Below, piece after piece: positions 41,956 through 54,184 of a DNA stretch of 64,000 bases (the stretch's first letter is position 1; each line of letters opens with the position of its first letter). The notes beneath the pieces are model-generated. The model had not been told where the DNA came from and did not search any database. It saw only the letters and a program-made list of their open reading frames with translations. This DNA is from Amoebidium appalachense. Lineage: Eukaryota; Ichthyosporea. A program made the translations under genes and the position numbers. Where the stretch lies: the NCBI GenBank assembly GCA_963693365.1, contig CAVNZM010000013.1, positions 62,001 through 126,000 on the forward strand. Reading direction: 5' to 3'.

Positions 41956-42315
41956 CGCGCGCGTGTGTGCGTGTGCGTGCGTGCGCGCTATCTTTTGGTG
42001 GGGTTGGGGCTGTCTTTTTTAACACGTGTCGGTTGCTTGATAATACCGTATTTTGGTTTGCGCACATTCACAGGTTTAAAACCAGTAAGTGATTATTTCT
42101 TGTTCTTTCTCCATGCATTCCATCCCTGACGTAAACACACATGTACATGCAAACACACCCACATACACACCCATCCGTCCACCCACACATCCACACGTAA
42201 GCCCACACGCATGCATACACGTAGGCATACAGGTACACCCACACCCATCTACCCACACACACACATACACATAAACCCACACCCACCCACACACCCACTC
42301 ATACCCACCCATACA

Positions 42316-42348
<33 letters not shown>

Positions 42349-42583
42349 ACCCACCCACCCACCCCCTCCCCCACGCACCCACGCCACCCACACACGCACG
42401 TACACGTACACACACACACACAGGAGCTGATTGAGGGACTAGACGGTGTCGACAATGGTGTATCCCAGTACCCCACAGACATTACTCCCGCTTACAAGGA
42501 CAGCACCAACTACAGTGCACGGGTGGGCCGTCTTAACCCCGCATGGAACGAGGAGAACGTGGATATGGATGTACGTGCACATT

Positions 42584-42628
<45 letters not shown>

Positions 42629-42746
42629 TCAGCACCTCGACCACGAAACACCTCTTCCTTCCTCCCCACCCTCTTTCTCTCCCTTTCTCTCTTCCTTCCT
42701 CCCCCCCGCACCCACCCCCTCCATTGTAAACCCCCTCCCCCCCTCC

Positions 42747-42777
<31 letters not shown>

Positions 42778-43368
42778 AAAAAAAAAAAAAAAAGCCTACT
42801 GCAAGGAAATGTATGAACACCCCCCGATTTTGCATACTTTAATGTTTGCCTTTGTATGTGTTCTGCACCATGCTTCTCATCGTGTATCTGTACTTCGTAG
42901 CGTATTCTGCATTCAACCCCCCTCCTTCCCCCCCCCCTTCCCCCCTCCCCGTCTTCTCCCTTTGCCCATGTATATATCAATGTACGTATACAACTAACCC
43001 CCCCCCCTCCCCCCCTGTTTGCAATACAGGGGCAGTTCCGCAAGGCCATGGCGCTTGCCGGGGAGGAGTTTACGTCACGGGTCAAGTTCCTGACTGGCGC
43101 ATGGCTGCCGGCTAGATCTATTGTGGCTGCATGCCTCAATGGAAGATTCGAGGTGATGTGCCCAGAACTCACTTTTTTTTTTTTTTTTTTTTTTTTTGGC
43201 CCGCTTAGGAAGCTCTGTAAGAATAACACACGCTAACGTATGCTTTTGTCATGTTCGTTCTGTTTGCGTATCCATACACCAATGCTTTCATGCTCCCCTT
43301 GAATGCTTGTTACATGCACCCATGCACATGCACGCACACCCACACCCACACAAGCACATATACGCGCG

Positions 43369-43417
<49 letters not shown>

Positions 43418-44182
43418 GCACGCACACGCACGCACGCACACACACGCACACACACACACAGCCACTCCCCCTCACCATCCCTCATCTCATGCTCTCTCTG
43501 TGACTGTCAGGCGTGTCTCCGACGTTGCTTTCTTCCTTCTTTTCTTTTCTTTTGCCTCCTCTTTTTCCTTTTCTTCTTTCTATTTCCTTTTTTCTTTCTT
43601 CTTCGATTTCTTGCCCCTTCATTTTTCTTGTTTCCTTTTCCTTTTTTTTTTTTTTAATCCTTTTTATTTATATTTTATTTTAACTTTTATTGTTATCATG
43701 AACAGGTGGATCCCTCTGGCCGCATTGCCATCTTGGACTCCGGCTGCCCGTGGAAGGTATATACTCGTTTTTATATATCCAAGGCGAGACTTAATGTGCT
43801 TCCACCGTATTTCTGAACCGATCGGCGCAAGGCAGGTCTTTGGGATGCGATCGGGTGGCGACTTGATTCTTAACAGCCAATTTCTGAGCGAAGCAATCGA
43901 TTCCTATATATAATTCCTTTGGCCAACCAATCACATGACTGCAAATTTTCCGTTTATGTCAGAAAGACGGTGGAAGCACTGTAGGCTATTTATGTGGCTG
44001 CAAATTACAGAGCACGATTTGGGGTGCATCGTGTGATCGTACTTTTATGGCCAACACCTGCTATTGGGGCTTGTCTGCTGGATCTGTTTGCCGGGAATGG
44101 GTGTTTCGTCCCTGACAGTGGTGACACCTTAAGCTCAATTGGAGTAGTTTTTTTATTTTTTTTTATTTTTTTTTATTTTTTT

Positions 44183-44228
<46 letters not shown>

Positions 44229-44306
44229 GCTCAGGTTTAGTGGTTGTTGGGATGTGTGTATAAGTGTGGCTATTTAGAGCTTGGGGCAGGTGTGAGGGTG
44301 TTTTTT

Positions 44307-44339
<33 letters not shown>

Positions 44340-45107
44340 GGGTTGGTGTTTGTTTTTTTTTTTTTGGGGGGGGGGGGGGGCTGCAGCAAGATGTGTATAT
44401 TTAGCGACTTCTTTGGATCACTCGTTTGATACAAACAGGCGAGAGATCACAGAGATCTTGCAAATATAGCAAACATGTGACGTACCACATACAATCATGT
44501 TAGTAAATGTTACTCTCACATACAAAGCAAGCTATTTTTGGGCACATCTGATTGGCTGATGCTGATATATGTGTGCACAGGACCACCTGTTCATGCTGGA
44601 GGAGGAGGCCGGGCTGACATCGGAGAACAACTTGCTCTACTTGCTGTTCCCGGACTCGGCTGGCTCGTGGTAGGTGTCCACCGTTTTCTCAAACGTATAT
44701 GTCTGCCTTTTTCGTTTTCTTTCCTCTTTAACGACTAGAGAACAACTTGCTCTACTTGCTGTTCCCGTACCCAACCGGGTCGTGGTATGTAGGTGCCCAC
44801 CGTTTTCTTTAATAAATTACTGCTTGTCCTCTTTTACTTTCGGAGTCGAGGACGGCATTTCTCTTTTTTCTAGCCTTCATTCTTTATCCGACAAAAGTCC
44901 ATAAGGTAGTGGGTTTTTTCTAACGTTAGCCTTTTCAAGGTATGTGCAGCCGGCCTAATCATCGGAGGAGCCGCTTTTACAATCATGTTTTTTTTTGTTG
45001 AAAAATATCGGAACAGTAGTTGTTCAGTTTGTTTTCTTCTAACCTCATTTTTTCGAGAAGCTATGCTTAGTAAGAGTCTCCTAAACCATCTCTCTCTCTT
45101 TCTCTCT

Positions 45108-45184
<77 letters not shown>

Positions 45185-45520
45185 ATATACGAGGCTTGGA
45201 ATTTTTTCTGACAATCCTTTTTCGTGAAATGCCAGCCAGTTCCGACGATCGTATTTTCTGTCACAAATCTGTTAATTAGGTCGTATTTTCTAACTCAAAT
45301 TTCCTTCCCCAGGCGTGTGCAGGCTGTGCCCCTCACCCCCTCCTCCTTCGAGCTTCGTAAGGCCATGCCTGAGCCTTGGAGGGGTCTCAGAGACGATGCG
45401 CTGAGTGCAGCCTGCGGAATCCCTGGGGGGGTTTTTATCCACGCAAATGGGTTCATTGGCGGCATGAAGACGAAGGAGGGTGCTTTGGCTTTGGCTAAGG
45501 CGTGCTTGAATTTCGCTTGA
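37081..45520 (+). CDS. MYG1: MYG1 family metal-dependent protein hydrolase/exonuclease, 12 exons
   Basis: A 334-aa member of the MYG1 (UPF0160) family, DHH-like phosphoesterases; human MYG1 is a 3'-5' RNA exonuclease of nucleolus and mitochondria. Exons: 37081-37119, 38056-38078, 38649-38713, 39833-39914, 40838-40859, 41234-41301, 41813-41900, 42424-42570, 43030-43152, 43706-43756, 44581-44669, 45313-45520. All introns are GT-AG and the total is exactly 335 codons. Key motifs: TIGTHSGTFHADEA (14-27), VDVGAVYDP, the DHH triad in HRYDHHQ (74-76), DGVDNGVSQY, WLPARSIV, VDPSGRIAIL, and PEPWRGLRD plus GFIGGMKTKEGAL at the C-terminus. The N-terminus is short and Lys-rich (PLAKKAKK), possibly a nuclear/nucleolar signal. 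Exons 2 and 5 are micro-exons of 23 and 22 nt. Confidence 0.95.
40360..40690. repeat. 30-bp minisatellite in MYG1 intron 4
   Basis: About ten units of ATACATACCCTCACCTATTC plus CTATATTCCAG, with variants (ACTCC for TTCC; CATATTCC), between the exons ending 39914 and starting 40838. Confidence 0.95.
41347..41535. repeat. (CT)n and (CCCT)n arrays in MYG1 intron 6
   Basis: A CT run at 41347-41410 is followed by CCCT repeats at about 41456-41535, close behind the donor of exon 6. They are sense-strand pyrimidine tracts. Confidence 0.95.
44739..44784 (+). repeat. Duplicated 3' half of MYG1 exon 11 inside intron 11
   Basis: AGAACAACTTGCTCTACTTG and the sequence after it repeats 44624-44669 with a 115-bp period, including the donor region and the start of the intron. 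The copy is preceded by CTAG and ends at a good donor (CGTG/GTATGT). If it were spliced in after exon 11 it would create a TGA at the junction, so it is not simply an extra coding exon. Confidence 0.8.
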
Positions 45521-46331
45521 GACCACACACAACACATGCGCTTCTCGCGTGTACGTGTGCACGCATACACACACACATACAGAAGGAGAGAGGGACATAA
45601 AACTTCTTTAAGCACGTTAATTAATTGAGATGTAAGGACAGACCGTACATGTAATGTAAGTTGAACCTACACCACCCCCTTTGCTTCTTTGCAGTTCTAT
45701 TGCATCGCCGTAGTACACGAAGGACTTATACAGTCGACACACCTTTGCTGTGATCACATATTAAGGTACTGAGCATAATCCGTATTAGGAGGGTTGGTTT
45801 ACATGTGCGCACAGCATACACGATCGATAGGTTATTCATGAGCATAGCTTATCGGTGGGGTAAAGAGAAAACCTCACATAGAGGCACCCTTAGCGATTTT
45901 TGCACACTTACCATATATGGGAGATCCGATCGAACCGGTTTCGATCTCAACCAATAATAAACGTTTGCAATGATTGTGTCGTTTAAGAAGACCATTTCAC
46001 AATGTGCCTGCTGCAGCTAAGTCATGGCCGATGGGTGCAGTAGTAAAGTTTCTGGTTTAGTTCCTTAATTTCCCTGGTGGTTGATCCTCAAGTTATAATA
46101 TACCAAACATGGCCATGGGATGTGATCGATATACATACTTGCACATTTTGATCGCGATTAATAGTATTTTTGTGATCAACGTGCGCATGCCGGCTGACGT
46201 CGACCTGTGACATCTGAAACTGAAATCTTCGAGTTCTAAAATACACATCATGCATATGTTTATTGTTGTCAAACAGTTTTATTTCGCATCATACAGCTTA
46301 CACTTGTACACACAGTCTAACACAACTTTTT

Positions 46332-46525
46332 TGTGCCTATTATTGTTCACTAATCCGTACATATTGCAACTACACCAACACCCAAACCCTTTCAATGATT
46401 GTGCCTATTATTGTTCACTAATCCGTACATATTGCAACTACACCAAGACCCAAACCCTTTCAATGATTGTGCCTATTATTGTTCACTGATCCGTACATAT
46501 TGCAACTACACCAACACCCAAACCC
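46332..46525. repeat. 68-bp tandem repeat, three units
   Basis: Units start at 46332, 46400 and 46468 (TGTGCCTATTATTGTTCACT...); the third is incomplete. Two or three base differences separate the copies. Confidence 0.95.
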
Positions 46526-47053
46526 CATCATTCTTAGGTAGTTGTCTAATTCTTCCAATTTTGGCACCGGGCCATATCCTCTGTAGGCATTAATTTACAT
46601 ACCTACGAGCAAAACATACGCATACAGATGCACAAGATTAGCGGAAGGCGGAGGCCAAACCCCAAACCGAAACAAAATTTTAAAGACACAATAACAGCAA
46701 AAACAGCAAAAAAGAAAAAAAAAAAAGAAAAAAAAAAAAAAAAAGTTTTTTCTACCGGCATTCTACGTCCTTCGCTTCATTAGCCCCATCTGACGAAGAG
46801 CTAAATATTCATCATCCTGAGCATACAACCAAATATTATACATATAGCAGTCTACGTGTCAACACTTCGCGAATTCGAGGATATAGTTTTTCGTCTGCTG
46901 CCCTATGCCTACTCGTGCATATTGGTGCTATAGCTGCGAGCCGTTTTGGAATTGCATGTGCATGTACGGTTCATATTGTACATACATACATTCAATAAAT
47001 AAATAAATACAAAAAAAAAAAAAAAAAAAAAAAAGAATGTGGGTGTGGGTTGG

Positions 47054-47054
<1 letters not shown>

Positions 47055-47092
<38 letters not shown>

Positions 47093-47228
47093 ATATGCTT
47101 ATCTGTGTGTTAGCAAGGGACTGTTGCATGTGCAAGCACGTGTGGCAAACAATGTGTGCAACCTATTGTGTGTGGGGAGGAGTAAACTTGCATGCTCATG
47201 TATCATTGCCATCGCCTAAAGGGGGCCC

Positions 47229-47267
<39 letters not shown>

Positions 47268-47416
47268 ATATGCTTATCTGTGTGTTAGCAAGGGACTGTT
47301 GCATGTGCAAGCACGTGTGGCAAACAATGTGTGCAACCTATTGTGTGCGGGGAGGAGTAAACTTGCATGCTCATGTATCATTGCCATCGCCTAAAGGGGG
47401 CCCCCGGGGGGGGGGG
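47055..47416. repeat. 175-bp duplication flanked by poly-G
   Basis: A unit made of a G run of about 38 bases, TATATGCTTATCTGTGTGTTAG..., and ending AAAGGGGGCCCCCGGGG is present twice (period 175 bp, anchors 47092 and 47267). The copies differ by one base (TGTGTG/TGTGCG). GGGGGCCCCC is a perfect palindrome at each join. Confidence 0.9.
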
Positions 47417-47587
47417 TTGTGTGCTTCATGTCTGTGCATTGTGCTCATGTCATGAGAGCTGTGGGCGGCACGAAACAATCAGACTCATGAAAAAAAAAAA
47501 GTGATTTCTCCACATGTGCATGCATGTACGATGCGACACAACACCTTCAAAACAGCTCAAAACACGGCTAACTAGGAAGGGGAGGGG

Positions 47588-47628
<41 letters not shown>

Positions 47629-47754
47629 TTGCCAATTCCGCATTAGCCATTATATAAGCTGTCATCGGCTAATAATTAAAGCTGTGTGCAGCGGCTTCAT
47701 ACAAAGCGTTCATTCCCTTCATTTCCGGCCAACGAGCGTGCAACGATGGTCGGA

Positions 47755-48030
47755 TTTCCATCATCAATGACCGGATTTTCCATCATTGCTACCGGATTTT
47801 CCATCATTGCTACCGGATTTTCCATGGCTACCGGATGTTCCATCAACGATGGCTGGATTTTCCGTGATCGCTACCGGATATTCCATCAACGATGGCTGAA
47901 ATTTCCGTATTGCTAACCGGATTTCCCGTCATTGCTACCGGATTTTCCGTGCTACCGGATATCCCATCATTGATGGCTGGATTTTCGTATTTGGTACCGG
48001 ATTTGCCATCAATGATGGCCGGGTTTTCCA
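47755..48030. repeat. Degenerate ~21-bp minisatellite (ACCGGATTTTCCATCATTGC)
   Basis: At least ten diverged units of the listed 20-mer, with variants such as GATGGCTGGATTTTCCGT. Confidence 0.85.
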
Positions 48031-48643
48031 TCATCACTCTTCATTTCTGAACACCGCTGATGATGTATCCCCTTGTGTGAGCCCCATGCATATATGCACA
48101 TGTCCACCTTTGTGTGGCCCATAATAATTCCCCGTTTACGCCCTTACCTGCAAAAGGAGCGAGGTGCTGTTAGCCTTTCATGCGATTGCTGTCGTAAAGT
48201 TGAATGTGCGTACAGAAGACTGTACATGTGAGCGACATGAGGTACGCAGCACGAGCAGAGAGGGAAATTTAACTATGAGGTGGATACGGACGTATTCCCC
48301 GGTGGCGCCACGACGCAGCATAGCAGCCGTGGCGCCGCCTGTAAGTGGCATAAATTTATATGTATGTATGTATGTTTATATAATAAGCATATATATTAAC
48401 AAATATATTTGCTCTATACTCTTATTTTATAACATATATTCATAAATATAATATATTTTTCATACATTATTACCGCTTCGCAACGATTTTGGAGTTTGGC
48501 GCCGTGGCTCAGATCAATCAAGCCAACCAATCAGACAACAGGAAAGCTTGGACCGCCGGCCCGGTGCCCATGTCGCCACCGGCGGATACGTGTGTAACCA
48601 CCCCATAGGTGAATGCACATTGCAAGAAGACAAAAAAAAAAAA

Positions 48644-48684
<41 letters not shown>

Positions 48685-48884
48685 AGGCAAACTACTCATG
48701 AAATGACCATCTACTGAACACAAAGATTGCGAAACACAAGTTCTTGTTGTCTTCCCCCTCCCCCCCCCCCCCCCCCCCCCCCCCCGGCCCCTCCGGTGCC
48801 CTTCCCAAGCCATTTCCCCATCCCCGCTCACTTTTTTTTTCCCTTCCGTTTTTCATTTATGAGCGGGAGAGGGGCGGGTGGGCG

Positions 48885-48937
<53 letters not shown>

Positions 48938-48976
48938 GGGGAAGAGGGGGGGGTCTCGTTATGTGTGTACCTGGAG

Positions 48977-49621
48977 CTATAGGTAGGTTGGGTTGCGACC
49001 AGCAACGGTGGTGATTGGTTTGAGCCGAAGACTGACGACCTGGGCTATGCCACAAGCCACACCCACTATGGCCACAAGATAGCTGCACCCCATTGGCTGA
49101 ATGTCAGCAATGCTTTGAGATTATTGGCCGAATGTCAGCAATGGTTTGAGATTATTGGTGGATGCTTAGAGATTATTGGTGGAATGTCAGCAATGCTTAG
49201 AAATTATTGGTGGAATGTCAGCAATGCTTTGACATTATTGGCTGAATGTCAGCAATGCTTAGAGATTATTAGCTCAATGTCACCAATGCTTAGAGATTAT
49301 TGGCAGAATGTCAGCAATGCTTTGAGGCTATTGGCTCAATGCCAGCAATGATTTGAGGCTATTAGCTGAATGTCAGCAATTCTTTGAGGCTATTGGCTGA
49401 ATGTCAGCAATGCTCTGAGACCATTGGCTTAATATCAGCAACACTTTGACATTGTGGCTAAATGTCATAGATACATTAAACCATTAGCTGAGGGTCAGCA
49501 AGAACCAAATAATTTGGATAATTGCGAGCAATATATCTCAAGACTATCGGCTGAAGGTCAGCAACACCCAAGAGCACACACACACGCTCATATCACTTGA
49601 GAATACATAGGCCGATCCCCC

Positions 49622-49652
<31 letters not shown>

Positions 49653-50171
49653 AATAAATAAAAAAAATAAAAATAAAAATAAATAAATAAAATAAATAAA
49701 TAAAATGTACGCACACACACCTCTGGCCCAAACCTCCATCAGCACCCCCCCCGCCAAACCTATACACAAGCATGTCTTTCTCCCCTCTATGTTTTCTCTG
49801 TTGCAACTATGCAGCTATGCATCCACACCTCTTTCGCTCACTCCCCTCCCTCCCCTTCCCCCCCACCTCCCCTCTCCCTCCGCCCCCCCGGGGCCCTCCC
49901 CTATCCATCTCCCCACCCTCTCCCACCCCCTCCCCACCCACCCACCCACCCACCCAACCCTGTTTTCCCTCACCCCCCTTAACCATCCCCACTCCCCCCC
50001 CCCCCCCCCTCCCCTTCCCCTCCCCCCACCCCCTATTAAGAAGGAAAGACGCAGAAATAGGAAGAACTAAACACAAGCCCCCCCCTCCCCCCCCCCTCTC
50101 CCTCCCCCCCCCCCCCCCCCCCCCCCGGACGCCGCCTCCCTCTTTCCCCCCCCTCCCCCATCCTGCCATCG

Positions 50172-50223
<52 letters not shown>

Positions 50224-51735
50224 CCTCCCCTCGCTCCCTGAGACATGATACACATGCACACACACACACACACACACACACACCTCGAGCCCATGTGAGT
50301 GGAGTAAGGCATAGTCCAGTTGTAGTTTGCAGGAAACATGACCAGCACACACAGCTGCAGCGCCACAAACATGAACGTGAACAGGAGCGCTAGCACTTGC
50401 ATCGATCGGAATAGAATCGTCAGCCCGAGAAACACCGTAGCTGCAGAAGAAAAAAGGGGAGGGGGTGTCAGAGGGGAGAGAGGGGAGGGGGGGGGGGGGG
50501 GGGGGGGGGGAGAGGGGGGAAGGGGAAGGGGGGAGGGAAGAAGGGGACCGGGGGGGGGGGGGGGTGGACCCACAGGGGGGGAAGGAGGGTAAGGGAAGGG
50601 ACCAAGAGGGGAGGGGGGAGGGGGGGGGGGGTTTTGAATGCGGAACACGGTACAAAGTACGCATACACGACGAGAAGCATGGTGCAGGACACATGCAAAG
50701 GCAAACATTCAAGTATGCAACATCAGCCATGTGCACAGTATGCGTCATAAGCAGAGCCCATCCTCGGGGGGGAAGGGGAGGGAGGGGAGGGAGGGGAAGC
50801 GGTTAGGATATGCACGCACGCATTCAAGCGCACACACAATGCCCTCACGCAAACAAGCCTGCACACAAACACTCACGCACACAAGCACGCAGACACACAC
50901 ACGTACATACAAAAACACGCCTCCCCTACGTACCCCTCCCCCATTCCACACGTGCACACACATGCCACACACACACTCATGCACCCCCCTCCTCCCTCCC
51001 CCCTGCACATACATAAACTAAACATACACACGAGACCCCCACACGCGCGTGCACGCGCACACACACCCCCACACACACACATACACGCTCACGCACACGC
51101 ACACGCACACGCATACGCACACGCACACGCACACACACACACACTCTCTCTCTCTCTCTCTCTCTCACGCTTACCCACCCACCCACCCACACCCACACCC
51201 ACACCCATTCCCCCTCCCCCCCCTCCCCCTCCCTCCCCCGTCTTCCCCACCCCCCCCCCTCCCCCCTCTACACACACACACACACACAGTCACCTTACCT
51301 GCAAACGCAGACACACACGCCAGGAAGCACATGATCCCAATCGATGTCTCCAACCCATCTTGCAATTGGTCGAAAGCAAAACTGGTGCTGTGGGGGTTAG
51401 AGAGCAGGCAAAGTGGTTAAAATCACGTGAATAAGTAATCGAATTTAACGTTCATTGACGTATTTTTTGTCTCAAAAACCGCAAATACACGACTTCTAGG
51501 TTTGATCGATCGAAAGCCCAAGAAAATACGCAGCGGTTCTCCGAAGAGTTACAAGGTACGAAAGCACATATGTTTGACCGTAAAACTTTGAAAAGCGAAG
51601 AAAGAAAAACATGAACACACCAAACATGTGTGGCAAAAGCAGGGGCCCCACCCCGAGATGTCCACGGGGAAAGGGAGTGGGATGGTGCGTGGATGGCCGC
51701 GTGGGTGGGTGCGGAAGGGGTGCGTAGGTGTGTGT

Positions 51736-51766
<31 letters not shown>

Positions 51767-52154
51767 CGCAAGTCATCCCCGACTCAGCCAACTTTGGCAG
51801 AACACCAGAAACCATTTTGATTAAACAGAGGATGGTTTCTAGCCTTTCCAACCATAGATATAAATTTTACAAACAATTAAAAAAGTAGGAATATATGTAC
51901 GACACGGTGATATATGTAATAAGACTGCAGACTGAAAAAAATTACAGAGACAAGGATATGAAGTGCATGTTTAGAGTGTTTTGCCTGTGTGCGCGAGTAG
52001 ACTTTCAACACGTGAACGTGTGTGTGAGTGTATGTACCTGCGCCTGCATGTTTGTGTGCATTGTAAGTGTGTGTGTGTGCCTGTGTCTGCTGCTTGTGTG
52101 TGTGTGGTCTTTGCGCCCCAACCCCCCCCCCCCCCCTCTCTCTGTGTGTGTATG

Positions 52155-52228
<74 letters not shown>

Positions 52229-53042
52229 TGTTTTCTGATATGTGTGCACGTACATCGTCCCCGTGACCCATTTGCATATATGCTTGTGCCCATGCGCCCT
52301 TTCCTTCAACCCCTCCCTCTCCCGCCCCCACCCCCCAACATACACACACACACACCCTTCCTCCACCATTCAAAACACACACATCCACACACCAATGATA
52401 TGGTTTGAAAAAACGACAATGAATGAACGTATGCAAGAACGAAAAGAAACTTTCCCGCGCAAAACAGCGAACGAAACGGGTAATGAAACGGGAGAAACAG
52501 ACAACAAGTCGGGATGGCCCCAAAACAAAAACAGAAAAACGTGAAGGGCAGAAAAAGACAGTGTTTCAAATGAAGATATCAAAGGCTAAGAAGGAGGCTA
52601 AGAAGGATGGCTGTCACTGTATTATTTTTTTTTTCCCCCTTTCGAAATCCCTTCACTCTTGCACAGCGCCAATTTGCCTACACAATACCACCCCACAATG
52701 GCAGGCCGATCAATCCAGCCTTTCCCCTGCCGCACAACGGCGTGGAGGCGAGGAGGGGAAAAAAGTGTGAGGAACGGATGAAAGCCCAGGGGCAGGGGGG
52801 GGGGGGGGGGGGGGGAAGGGGGGGGGGGGGGGGGGGGGGGATCGGGGCGGGGGGAGGAGGGGGGCCAGCAAAATCCAATGTTAAAAAAATAATATTTGCA
52901 ATTAAGAGTAAAATCACGCACCAGAAGTGCAGCACGTTGCCCTCCAGGTCAACCACGACATAGTCTGGGCAGTTGGAGGCCAACCCGATGACGATACCGT
53001 TGCCCGTATACCAGTAGACGGTGGTGAGGGAGAGAACAGCCG

Positions 53043-53137
<95 letters not shown>

Positions 53138-53219
53138 GGTGTGTGTGTGTGGGTGGGTGTGTGTGTGTGCCAGTAGACGGTGTTGAGGGAGAGAACAGCC
53201 GCTGTGTGTGTGTGTGTGC

Positions 53220-53300
<81 letters not shown>

Positions 53301-53329
53301 AGTAGACGGTGGTGAGGGAGAGAACAGCC

Positions 53330-53416
<87 letters not shown>

Positions 53417-53448
53417 TCAGTAGACGGTGGTGAGGGAGAGAACAGCCG

Positions 53449-53533
<85 letters not shown>

Positions 53534-53563
53534 AGTAGACGGTGGTGAGGAAGAGAACAGCCG

Positions 53564-53610
<47 letters not shown>

Positions 53611-53648
53611 TGTGTGTCAGTAGACGGTGCTGAGGGAGAGAACAGCCG

Positions 53649-53729
<81 letters not shown>

Positions 53730-53792
53730 AGTAGACTGTAGTGAGGGAGAGAACAGCCGCTGTGTGTGTGCGTGTGTGGTGGTGGTGGTTGT

Positions 53793-53826
<34 letters not shown>

Positions 53827-53987
53827 GAACGGGGAGGTGGGGTGGGGAAAAGGGTGGGGAGAGGGAGGAGGGAGGAGGGGGAGAGGGTGGGGAGAGGGGG
53901 AGGGGAGAGGCGAGAGGGTGGGGGCAGGGGGGCGAGTGAGTGAGTTTGAATGAATGAGTGTGTGTGTGCGTATGTGTGCTGTGTACG

Positions 53988-54020
<33 letters not shown>

Positions 54021-54151
54021 GGGAGGGGGAGGGGGCATGGGAGGGGAAGAAGTGGAGGTGAAGGGGGGAAGAGGGGGGGGGGGGGGGGGGGGGGGGGTAC
54101 GTGTGTGTGTATGTGTGTGAGCCTGTGCGTGTGTGTGAGCGTGTGCATGGT

Positions 54152-54184
<33 letters not shown>

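Larger units (their letters stand above)
45521..48976. other. Intergenic region with several minisatellites
   Basis: No gene was recognised between the MYG1 stop and the last exon of the four-TM gene. Contents: AT-rich unique sequence 45600-46330 (expected MYG1 3' UTR at its left); 68-bp repeats 46332-46525; poly-A tracts near 46710-46745, 47010-47035 and 47590-47624; a 175-bp duplication with poly-G 47055-47416; a GCTACCGGATTTTCCATCA minisatellite 47755-48030; poly-G 48643-48683. Confidence 0.6.
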
